From: Armatimonadota bacterium
GTDB lineage: Bacteria > Armatimonadota > Hebobacteria > CAIYQO01
Assembly (NCBI GenBank): GCA_022708765.1
Contig: JAKIYB010000171.1
Coordinates: 1 to 8,106 of the forward strand
Length of the DNA: 8,106 nucleotides
Reading direction: 5' to 3'
In this document: positions 1 through 5,254 of the stretch, in pieces
Layout: each line of letters begins with the position of its first letter
Position numbering within the stretch: position 1 is the stretch's first letter
Made by a program: the position numbers and the translations under genes
Notes under the pieces: model-generated
What the model saw: only the letters and a program-made list of their open reading frames with translations
Told to the model about the DNA's origin: nothing
Database searches by the model: none

Positions 1-460
1 GCGCGGGAGCCGCCGGTACCTTCGCCATCCCCCCGGTCTTCGGAGGTCGTGCCGAGGCCTTTGGTGGCGTCGCGGGCAGCGCGGGGTTTGCTACTGGCTT
101 TGCGGCAGTCTTCGGCTTGACCGACGCGGGTGCCGTGGCTTTCGCTCCACGCGGAGACGCGCTTGTCGTTGGCACGGGAGCGCCCAGGTCCAGGCGAGGC
201 TCAGTACTCGTACGGCGTGTGCGGACGACTTTCGCATTGGGATTGATGGCCAGCGTCACTTTCGCTTCGCGCTGGTACTTTGCGCTGAATTCCGGATAAT
301 CCAACAGCGGTTTCACATAACGAGTAAAGTAATCGCACGGTTCGCCGCCGACAATCGTACAGGGAGACTGCCCCCGGCAGCCGTTCTGGCGATAGTTGGC
401 GCATTCACCGCGCGCGAGTCGTGCATAGATATCCGAGATGGTGACTTTACTACGTGCCAT
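1..460 (-). CDS. Tetracysteine protein with Pro/Ala/Lys-rich tail (C-terminus beyond the window)
   Basis: I do not recognise this as a named family. The frame is open from an ATG at 458-460 to the left edge without a stop, about 153 codons, so the C-terminus is missing. The first ~80 residues look folded and carry four cysteines, C20-x7-C28-x5-C34-x7-C42, the last followed by DYF and a conserved-looking stretch (YVKPLLDYPEF, residues 48-58). This suggests a small metal-binding or Fe-S domain, but that is inference. From about residue 85 the protein becomes a low-complexity Pro/Ala/Lys/Thr-rich tail, probably disordered, basic and possibly nucleic-acid binding. There is no signal peptide or membrane segment, so a cytosolic location is likely. 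The start is supported by the near-consensus promoter at 498-526. Shine-Dalgarno matches are weak (AGGA 12 bases upstream, CGGA closer). The gene diverges from the tRNA operon. That it is a gene is fairly sure; its function is unknown. Confidence 0.72.
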   Translation of the reverse strand, partial: MARSKVTISDIYARLARGECANYRQNGCRGQSPCTIVGGEPCDYFTRYVKPLLDYPEFSAKYQREAKVTLAINPNAKVVRTRRTSTEPRLDLGAPVPTTSASPRGAKATAPASVKPKTAAKPVANPALPATPPKASARPPKTGGMAKVPAAPA

Positions 461-497
461 AATCCGTCGAAATCCTGTGCCGTAATGAACTGCTTTC

Positions 498-526
498 AGT
501 ATACCACGCGAACTATTGTTTGTAAA
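498..526 (-). promoter_or_regulatory. Sigma70-type promoter of the Cys-rich gene
   Basis: Read on the minus strand, a -35 TTTACA (521-526, one mismatch to TTGACA) is separated by exactly 17 bases from a -10 TATACT (498-503, one mismatch). TGG just before the -10 makes it an extended -10 element. The predicted start of transcription is near 491, giving a leader of about 30 bases before the ATG at 460. It is back to back with the tRNA promoter about 80 bases away. Confidence 0.7.
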
Positions 527-605
527 GGCCGGCATATAATCGCTGACCCGCAGGCATTATCTATAATTCGAGACCAGTCGGTGCATTCCTTTCGCCACTC
601 CGGCA

Positions 606-634
606 TTGACACCCGCGAGGAAATTGTCTATAAT
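606..634 (+). promoter_or_regulatory. Perfect-consensus sigma70 promoter of the tRNA-Val operon
   Basis: TTGACA at 606-611 and TATAAT at 629-634 are both exact consensus and are separated by the optimal 17 bases. Transcription should start near 641, about 8 bases before the first tRNA. The bases just after the -10 (CGCG at 635-638) form a GC-rich discriminator, which in stable-RNA promoters is associated with stringent (ppGpp) control. No A/T-rich UP element is visible upstream of the -35. Confidence 0.88.
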
Positions 635-648
635 CGCGAAGTAGACAC

Positions 649-723
649 GGGCGGATAGCTCAGTGGTAGAGCGCCTGGTTTACACCCAGGTGGTCGGGGG
701 TTCGAGTCCCTCTTCGCCCACCA
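649..723 (+). tRNA. tRNA-Val (anticodon UAC)
   Basis: A complete 75-base cloverleaf with an encoded CCA end. The acceptor stem is GGGCGGA (649-655) paired with TTCGCCC (713-719), followed by discriminator A720 and CCA at 721-723. The D-arm is GCTC/GAGC. The anticodon stem CCTGG/CCAGG (674-678, 686-690) encloses the loop TTTACAC, with anticodon TAC at 681-683, which reads GUA and by wobble other GUN codons. The T-loop is TTCGAGT. It is the first gene of a two-tRNA operon whose second member starts 11 bases later. Confidence 0.97.
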
Positions 724-734
724 CACCACGCAGT

Positions 735-809
735 GGTCGCTTGGCGCAGCGGTAGCGCGCCTCGTTCACACCGAGGAGGTCACTGGTTCGAATCCAGTAG
801 CGACCACCA
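735..809 (+). tRNA. tRNA-Val (anticodon CAC)
   Basis: A complete 75-base cloverleaf with an encoded CCA. The acceptor stem is GGTCGCT (735-741) paired with AGCGACC (799-805), then discriminator A806 and CCA at 807-809. The D-arm is GCGC/GCGC. The anticodon stem CCTCG/CGAGG (760-764, 772-776) holds the loop TTCACAC, with anticodon CAC at 767-769, specific for GUG. The T-loop is TTCGAAT. It is co-transcribed with the upstream UAC isoacceptor, so the pair covers both purine-ending valine codons. A T-rich tract (TTTTCTTTT, 810-818) follows the CCA directly, but no strong terminator hairpin is seen beyond the tRNA's own arms. Confidence 0.97.
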
Positions 810-942
810 TTTTCTTTTGCGCCCCCGCCCCAACGCTGGTGCTTTCTTGCCAGACTGTCCGGCCGAACGCGCCTTACTCAGGCTGCGGCGCAACTACCAA
901 CCTCAGCGCGGGAAAGCTTTCTACCACAGTAGTGTTTTCGGC

Positions 943-1290
943 TTACCCCGGCGGCCACCCCATCTCGCGCCCGCCCAGCAGGTGGAAGTGGATGTGTCCG
1001 ACAGTCTGTCCGGCATCCGGACCGGTATTCACCACCAGACGGAAGCCGCTGTCGGCGATACCTTCCTGTTTCGCAAGGAGCGCCGCCACCTCAAAGACCT
1101 TGCCCAGCATCTCGGCATCAATGTCACCCAGGTCGCGCACATCCGCGATGTGCTTCTTTGGCACGATGAGGATATGCACGGGCGCCACCGGCTTGATATC
1201 GCGGAAGGCCACCAGCAGGTGATCCTGGTAGAGCAGTTCCGCCGGGACGCGCAGGTCGGCAATGCCGCAGAAGATGCACCCTTCAACCAT
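943..1290 (-). CDS. HIT-family (HinT-like) nucleotide-binding protein
   Basis: This 115-residue protein has the full length of a bacterial HinT-type histidine triad protein, a family that hydrolyses purine nucleoside phosphoramidates such as aminoacyl-AMP in the cytosol. The histidine triad H99-I-H101-F-H103 sits near the C-terminus; the middle histidine of this motif is the family's catalytic nucleophile. The N-terminal C5-x2-C8 pair, with H47 and H99, fits the zinc site seen in some members. I chose the ATG at 1288-1290 over an upstream in-frame ATG at 1362 for two reasons: it has a strong Shine-Dalgarno, AAGGAGG at 1296-1302 with 5-base spacing, and the protein then begins with the usual MxxxCIFC. 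It starts 1 base after the TatD stop codon, so it is the last gene of that operon. It converges on the tRNA-Val genes with a 133-base gap. The exact in vivo substrate is not shown by the sequence. Confidence 0.93.
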   Translation of the reverse strand: MVEGCIFCGIADLRVPAELLYQDHLLVAFRDIKPVAPVHILIVPKKHIADVRDLGDIDAEMLGKVFEVAALLAKQEGIADSGFRLVVNTGPDAGQTVGHIHFHLLGGREMGWPPG

Positions 1291-1291
1291 C

Positions 1292-2071
1292 TCATCCTCC
1301 TTCCACCGACGTCCAGCGCGGAAAAGCCCGCCGGACGTTCGCTGTGGTGGTTCGTTCGACATCCATTTCCGGAATCCCCTTCACCTGCGCCAACATTTGC
1401 AGCGTGCGTGGTAAATAAGCCGGTTCGTTCCGCTTACCGCGGAAAGGCACGGGAGTGATATATGGGGCATCCGTCTCAATCAGCAGGCATTCCAGCGGCA
1501 CCGCGCGCGCCAGCGCCCGGATATTCTCAGATTTCGGAAAGGTGATCCAGCCGGCGATACCGATGAAGAGGTGGCGCGCGATTTCAGCGGCGGAAGCTGC
1601 ATCCACGCTGCAGCAGTGCCACGAACCGCCCAGCGCCCACCCATCCTCGGCATCAAGGATGGCGCGCACGTCCTCTTCCGCCTCGCGTTCGTGAATGACG
1701 ATGGGCAACGCCGTCTCGCGCGCCAGCGCCAACTGCCGACGAAACGCCTCGCGCTGCACGGGACGCGGCGAATGGTCATAATGATAGTCCAGCCCGATCT
1801 CGCCGACGGCGACCACTTCCGGCTCCCGCGCCAACGCGCGCAGCGCTACCAGTGCTTCATCGGTCAACTCTTTACTGTCATGCGGATGCACGCCGATGGC
1901 GGCTCGAAGCGGCGGGTGCGCGCGAGCCAGCGTCACCGCCCGCTGACTGGAGGGGAGATCGTAGCCGACCACAAGCGCACCCTCCACGCCAGCCTCGCGC
2001 ATACGCGCAAGCAGGTCGGGGAGATCATCGAAAAATGCGGGGTCATTCAGGTGCGCATGCGCATCAATCAT
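1292..2071 (-). CDS. tatD: TatD-family metal-dependent hydrolase (putative DNase)
   Basis: A 259-residue TIM-barrel hydrolase of the amidohydrolase superfamily, normal in length for TatD/YcfH proteins. These are cytosolic divalent-metal enzymes with 3'-5' exonuclease or related phosphodiesterase activity. Metal ligands are visible in the expected order: H5 and H7 in the N-terminal DAHAHL, E91 in GEIGLDY, H127 in IVIHER, H152 in WHCCS, and D201 in ETDAPY. The WHCCS stretch replaces the more common HCFSG/HCFTG. The ATG (2069-2071) overlaps the stop of the response regulator as ATGA, with AAGGTG at 2079-2084 as a 7-base-spaced Shine-Dalgarno, so translation is probably coupled. Its stop lies 1 base before the HIT gene. 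The family call is firm; whether its role is DNA repair, tRNA turnover or D-aminoacyl hydrolysis cannot be told. Confidence 0.93.
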   Translation of the reverse strand: MIDAHAHLNDPAFFDDLPDLLARMREAGVEGALVVGYDLPSSQRAVTLARAHPPLRAAIGVHPHDSKELTDEALVALRALAREPEVVAVGEIGLDYHYDHSPRPVQREAFRRQLALARETALPIVIHEREAEEDVRAILDAEDGWALGGSWHCCSVDAASAAEIARHLFIGIAGWITFPKSENIRALARAVPLECLLIETDAPYITPVPFRGKRNEPAYLPRTLQMLAQVKGIPEMDVERTTTANVRRAFPRWTSVEGG

Positions 2072-2454
2072 GCCGCGTCACCTTCGTCACGCAGAGCCAG
2101 CAAGCGCTCGATGACCGTCAAGAGGTCGCGCACATCCGGGGGTTTCGTGAGGTAGATGCTGGCGCCGGCGGCCAGCGCGTGCGCTTGCGTGGCATTATCC
2201 TGCATAGCGGAGAGGACAACGACGGGAATAGCGCTGGTGCGATCTTCCCGCTGCAGCGCTTCCAGCGCTTCCTGCCCGCCGAGGATCGGCATCGCCATAT
2301 CCATGAGGATCAGGTCCGGCAGGTCGGTGTGCGCCACCAGCAGCGCTTCCGCACCATTCGTCACCTGACGCACGGCATGCCCGCGACTCTCCAGCAGCTT
2401 TCCGAGCGTCGCGCTGATGCGGGGATCATCTTCCACGATGAGCAGCTTTGCCAT
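2068..2454 (-). CDS. Stand-alone receiver-domain response regulator
   Basis: These 128 residues form a single CheY-like receiver domain with no DNA-binding or enzymatic output domain. The acidic pair D9-D10, the phospho-acceptor D52 (LILMDMAMP), S82 at the switch position and K104 followed by Pro are all present, so it should be phosphorylatable by a histidine kinase. No kinase gene is in the window. It likely acts through protein contacts in the cytosol, as CheY, Spo0F or DivK do. It heads a tight block: its TGA overlaps the TatD start by 4 bases, and the HIT gene follows. No strong Shine-Dalgarno precedes the ATG at 2454, and no convincing promoter was found in the 85-base gap from pit, so read-through from the phosphate genes is possible. 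The partner and the process controlled are unknown. Confidence 0.92.
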   Translation of the reverse strand: MAKLLIVEDDPRISATLGKLLESRGHAVRQVTNGAEALLVAHTDLPDLILMDMAMPILGGQEALEALQREDRTSAIPVVVLSAMQDNATQAHALAAGASIYLTKPPDVRDLLTVIERLLALRDEGDAA

Positions 2455-2488
2455 GGCCGGTCATGTTGCCCGATAGATAGGATAACAC

Positions 2489-2524
2489 AGGAGTTCCCCC
2501 AGTGCGATGGGAACTCCTTTTTCT
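2489..2524 (+). terminator. Strong hairpin with U-tract on the plus strand
   Basis: A perfect 10-bp stem, AGGAGTTCCC (2489-2498) with GGGAACTCCT (2509-2518), encloses a 10-base loop. On the plus strand it runs into TTTTTC (2518-2523), the classic Rho-independent layout. Both flanking genes (pit to the right, the response regulator to the left) are on the minus strand. In that direction the stem is preceded by an A-tract and followed only by the moderately U-rich GTGTTATCC. It may therefore be a weak terminator for pit, a bidirectional one, or a stop for plus-strand antisense transcription. Confidence 0.6.
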
Positions 2525-2539
2525 CACCGGGTATCTCGT

Positions 2540-3757
2540 CTATTTCATGCCGCAAAGGCGCACAAGCGCATACAGCGCCGCGCTGGCCAACCCACACGCG
2601 GGAATGGTAAACACCCAGGCGACAACGATATTCGTCGCCACGCCCCAACGTACCGCCGACAAGCGTTTTGATGCCCCCACCCCCATGATGGACGAGGTGA
2701 TGACATGCGTCGTACTCACCGGCATACCGAATTTCGTCGCCAGCAGGATACTGCCGGCCGCCGCCGTCTCCGCCGCAAAACCATGCACCGGCATGAGTTT
2801 AATCATTTTGTGACCGAGGGTGCGGATGACCCGCCACCCGCCCACGCCCGTGCCGAGTGCGATAACCGTGGCGCAAGCGATGATGACCCAAAGCGGCACT
2901 TTGTATCCATCGCCATCCGCGACGACGGGTATCCCAGCCGCCACCAGCGCCAGGGTAATGGCCCCCATCGCTTTCTGCGCGTCATTCATGCCGTGAGTGA
3001 AGGCCATAGACGCAGAGGATACCATCTGCCAGAAGCGGAAATGTTTATTCAGTTTATATGGGGCTGCCGCGTGAAAGATGCGCATGATGAGCAGCATCAG
3101 CAGAAATCCGCTGATCAGCCCAATGATGGGCGCCAGGAAAATCCAAAGGACAATGCCCTGCAACTTGCCGACATTCAGGTTAATGCTTGAGATTAACGCA
3201 ACGCCGACGAGACCGCCGATGAGAGAGTGGGAAACGCTGACCGGCAGGCCGAAGCGCGTCATCAGCCAGCTCCAGATCACCGCACCGATCAGGCCGCAAA
3301 GGATCATCGTCATCGTTGCTTCCTGCGGATTAGCAAAGATGCTGGCAATCGTTTTCGCGACGCCGGTATGTACCAATGCGCCGATGAAATTAAGGCTGGC
3401 CGCCATCAGCAATGCAATTAGCGGGGGCAGCACACGCGTGGAGACGACCGTCGCGATCGCATTGGCCGCGTCATTCATCCCATTGACGTAGTCAAACGCC
3501 AGCGCGACCACAACCACGCCGACGAGGAGCCACTTCTGCAAGTCACCCCCAGGTCGAATTGCGACAATCGCCACAACTACAATGACCACGGGAATCAGCG
3601 CGGCGAGAATCTGCATGCCGATCTGGCGCCAGTTGCTGGGGGGCGCGCCGAGTAACCGCCCAACATCCGTCGTTTCGTCTGGGACACTTTCAGCCGGCAT
3701 TTCAATGCGCTCCTCGGTCATCAGATTCCCGGATTGCTCTTCGATCGGCTCAGGCAT
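2540..3757 (-). CDS. pit: Inorganic phosphate permease, Pit/PHO4 family
   Basis: A 405-residue integral membrane protein of the PHO4 (PiT) family, which takes up phosphate or metal-phosphate with H+ or Na+ through the cytoplasmic membrane. The internal duplication typical of the family is clear. In the first half are FDYVNGMNDAANA (88-100) and GLPVSVSHS (170-178). In the second are THGMNDAQKAMG (254-265) and GMPVSTTH (344-351). About ten hydrophobic segments run from residue ~48 to the C-terminus. The first ~45 residues are acidic and hydrophilic and probably cytosolic. The ATG at 3757 overlaps the end of the DUF47 gene by 8 bases; a second in-frame ATG at 3721 is possible, and neither has a strong Shine-Dalgarno. 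DUF47 regulator plus Pit is a recurrent pair, so a low-affinity, constitutive or phosphate-modulated uptake system is likely. Confidence 0.94.
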   Translation of the reverse strand: MPEPIEEQSGNLMTEERIEMPAESVPDETTDVGRLLGAPPSNWRQIGMQILAALIPVVIVVVAIVAIRPGGDLQKWLLVGVVVVALAFDYVNGMNDAANAIATVVSTRVLPPLIALLMAASLNFIGALVHTGVAKTIASIFANPQEATMTMILCGLIGAVIWSWLMTRFGLPVSVSHSLIGGLVGVALISSINLNVGKLQGIVLWIFLAPIIGLISGFLLMLLIMRIFHAAAPYKLNKHFRFWQMVSSASMAFTHGMNDAQKAMGAITLALVAAGIPVVADGDGYKVPLWVIIACATVIALGTGVGGWRVIRTLGHKMIKLMPVHGFAAETAAAGSILLATKFGMPVSTTHVITSSIMGVGASKRLSAVRWGVATNIVVAWVFTIPACGLASAALYALVRLCGMK

Positions 3758-4379
3758 GCTTCACCACCACGCTCTCAATGACATCCGCCAGGTCTTCACA
3801 TTGATCAATGGCCTGTTCGATTTGCTCAAATATCTCTTTCCACCGCAACAGTTCGAGGAGATCGCCGGCACGGAAGAGTTTACCGAGTGCTTCACGATAA
3901 ATACGGTCACCGGCATTTTCCAGCCGATTGATTTCGATGCAGTGTTCCAGAATCGCTTTACGCTGACCGCCGAGATCGCGCAGCAGCGCCACCACTTTTT
4001 TTACTTCCAGCACTGTCTGCTGCAGCACTTTGACAAGTTCCGACGCGCCGGTGTGGGCGGTCGTTACGTCGTAGAGCACCACGCGCTCCGCGGCGGCCTG
4101 GGTGAAGTCAATAATGTCGTCCAGCCGGCTGGCGATGGCGCGGATATCTTCGGGGTCAAGCGGGGTGACAAAAGTGCGGTTCAATTTGTCCATAACGTCA
4201 TGAATGACGGAATCGCCAGCATGTTCAATATCGGCGATCTGCTTCCGGCACTCTTCGGCACGGCAGATATCCGACAGCATGCACTGCAGGGCATCCGCTC
4301 CGGCAACGGCAATGTCCGTCGCCTGCTCAAACAGGTCGAAAAAACGCTCATCACGGGGTATCAGGCGCAATTTTGCCAC
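3750..4379 (-). CDS. DUF47 family PhoU-like phosphate transport regulator
   Basis: A 209-residue, nearly all-helical cytosolic protein of the DUF47 (PhoU-related) family, whose genes typically sit just before pit and are thought to control the permease. Two PhoU-like half repeats are visible, each with a metal-binding signature: EHAGD (52-56) followed by the LDDIID segment (86-91), and LENAGD (153-158) followed by WKEIFEQIEQAIDQCED (180-196). I start it at GTG 4377-4379, because GGAGG lies 7 bases upstream (4387-4391) and the protein then begins KLRLIPRDERFFDLF, the usual N-terminus. An in-frame ATG at 4415 would add 12 Cys/Arg-rich residues that do not look like the family, and it would put the Shine-Dalgarno inside the gene. 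It overlaps pit by 8 bases. A Pho-box-like motif and an inverted repeat lie in the 161-base leader. Confidence 0.92.
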   Translation of the reverse strand: MAKLRLIPRDERFFDLFEQATDIAVAGADALQCMLSDICRAEECRKQIADIEHAGDSVIHDVMDKLNRTFVTPLDPEDIRAIASRLDDIIDFTQAAAERVVLYDVTTAHTGASELVKVLQQTVLEVKKVVALLRDLGGQRKAILEHCIEINRLENAGDRIYREALGKLFRAGDLLELLRWKEIFEQIEQAIDQCEDLADVIESVVVKHA

Positions 4380-4442
4380 GACAGGTCCTCCACAACAACG
4401 GAAACAGCGATCCACAACGATCCGAGGATTTTATGGGGTTAG

Positions 4443-4500
4443 GAGAAGGCACTCCCCTCCCCTGTTGATTAATTCAAGGTCCAGCGCGGATTGCCTTCTC
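4443..4500. repeat. 9-bp inverted repeat in the phosphate operon leader
   Basis: GAGAAGGCA (4443-4451) is a perfect inverted match to TGCCTTCTC (4492-4500), with 40 bases between the arms. The loop holds TTGATTAATTCAA, whose ends TTGA/TCAA are also inverted. No U-tract follows on either strand, so this is not a standard terminator. In the minus-strand transcript it would form a closed structure in the 5' leader of the DUF47-pit messenger, about 65 bases before the GTG. It could be a regulator site or an RNA element; its function is not known. Confidence 0.45.
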
Positions 4501-4515
4501 GTTCAGAACAGGTAA

Positions 4516-4545
4516 ACAACGAATAAAGGTTAAGCGAAGATTAAG
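4516..4545 (-). promoter_or_regulatory. Candidate Pho box (11-base-spaced repeats)
   Basis: On the minus strand, CTTAATCT (4538-4545) and CTTAACCT (4527-4534) are direct repeats exactly 11 bases apart. A degenerate third unit, TTCGTTGT, lies at 4516-4523. The pattern PyTTAAPyPy(T/A) in 8-base units with 3-base spacers is the one described for cyanobacterial PhoB-type (SphR) regulators, and 11-base periodicity is general for PhoB/PhoP boxes. It lies upstream of the DUF47-pit pair, which suits phosphate control. The first unit overlaps the rnc stop codon. No good -10 was seen at the expected distance, so this is tentative. Confidence 0.4.
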
Positions 4546-5251
4546 GTTCATCCATCTCGGCATGTGCCAGCGCGTCCGCCGCCGCCTGCTGCGCGGCTTC
4601 TTTCTTACTTTTCCCTGTGCCGCGGCCAATTTCACTTCCACGAAATGAGACGACCACATCAAAGGTCTTATCGTGCGGCGGCCCGCTCTCGCTGACGACG
4701 TGATAGGTGGGCGCGGCCTGGTACCGTGCCTGATACAACTCCTGCAAGCGCGTCTTATAATCGCGAATGAACGTCTCTCCCCCCGGTGTTTCCAGCAGGA
4801 AGGCGAACTCGCGGAGCACGAAGGCGCGGCAGACTTCCAACCCCTGATCCAGATAGCAGGCGCCGATGATCGCTTCGACGGCATCGGCCAGCAGCGCCCG
4901 GCGCCCGCGGCCGCCGGAAGCGTCCTCGGCCTGCGATAGCCGCAGAAAGGTGCCGAGGTGCCAGCGTTGGGCTACCTGTAGCAACGCGGGTTCTTCCACC
5001 ACCGATGCCCGGGCGCGCGTCAACTCCCCTTCCTTCCAGGCGGGGTAACGCCGGTAGAGTTCCTCGCCGATGATCAAACCGAGTACGGCATCACCGAGGA
5101 ATTCCAGCCGCTCATTTGATTCGCCCCCCGCCACTTCCGAGGCGTACGACCGATGGGTCAGCGCCAGCAGCAGCAGCTCGCGCTGTTGGAAGTGGATGCC
5201 CAGCCGCGCCTGCAGCCGGTCGGTGCGAATCCGCCTGCCGTCCGTCGGCAT
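4541..5251 (-). CDS. rnc: Ribonuclease III
   Basis: A 236-residue full-length bacterial RNase III, the endonuclease that cuts double-stranded RNA in rRNA precursors, mRNAs and antisense duplexes. The catalytic domain contains the signature NERLEFLGDAVL (46-57) with E50 and D54, and the second acidic cluster LADAVEAIIGA with D123 and E126. Together these form the Mg2+ site. A C-terminal double-stranded-RNA-binding domain runs from about residue 163 (DYKTRLQEL) to 232, including the basic GKSKKEAAQQAAA patch (213-225). The ATG at 5251 is 3 bases past the aspS stop. The nearest Shine-Dalgarno, GGAGG (5263-5267), lies within the end of aspS at a rather long 11-base spacing, which points to coupled or inefficient initiation. 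Following hisS-aspS is an uncommon place for rnc, which in many bacteria sits with acpP or era. Confidence 0.96.
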   Translation of the reverse strand: MPTDGRRIRTDRLQARLGIHFQQRELLLLALTHRSYASEVAGGESNERLEFLGDAVLGLIIGEELYRRYPAWKEGELTRARASVVEEPALLQVAQRWHLGTFLRLSQAEDASGGRGRRALLADAVEAIIGACYLDQGLEVCRAFVLREFAFLLETPGGETFIRDYKTRLQELYQARYQAAPTYHVVSESGPPHDKTFDVVVSFRGSEIGRGTGKSKKEAAQQAAADALAHAEMDEP

Positions 5252-5254
5252 CGG

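Noticed and set aside
117..299. 60-codon plus-strand open frame at the left edge
   Set aside because: The minus-strand Cys-rich frame over the same bases is longer, has a promoter and shows a structured cysteine pattern. This one has none of these.
512..540. TATAAT at 535-540 as an independent tRNA promoter
   Set aside because: No acceptable -35 lies 16 to 18 bases upstream; the nearest TTGTTT leaves only 13 bases.
810..818. T-rich tract right after the second tRNA as an intrinsic terminator
   Set aside because: No dedicated hairpin precedes it other than the tRNA's own T-arm and acceptor. The weak CTAC/GTAG stem at 921-932 before TGTTTT has only four pairs. Neither is good enough to call.
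1291..1362. Longer HIT protein starting at ATG 1362
   Set aside because: It would overlap TatD by 71 bases and add 24 residues unlike the family. The ATG at 1290 has AAGGAGG at ideal spacing.
733..1458. 241-codon plus-strand open frame
   Set aside because: It begins just before the second tRNA, reads through it and runs antisense to the HIT and TatD genes. There is no domain and no plausible ribosome site.
1571..2610. Overlapping plus-strand open frames of 194 and 252 codons
   Set aside because: They are antisense to the TatD and response regulator genes and rich in Arg, His and Gln. They are shadows of well-supported genes.
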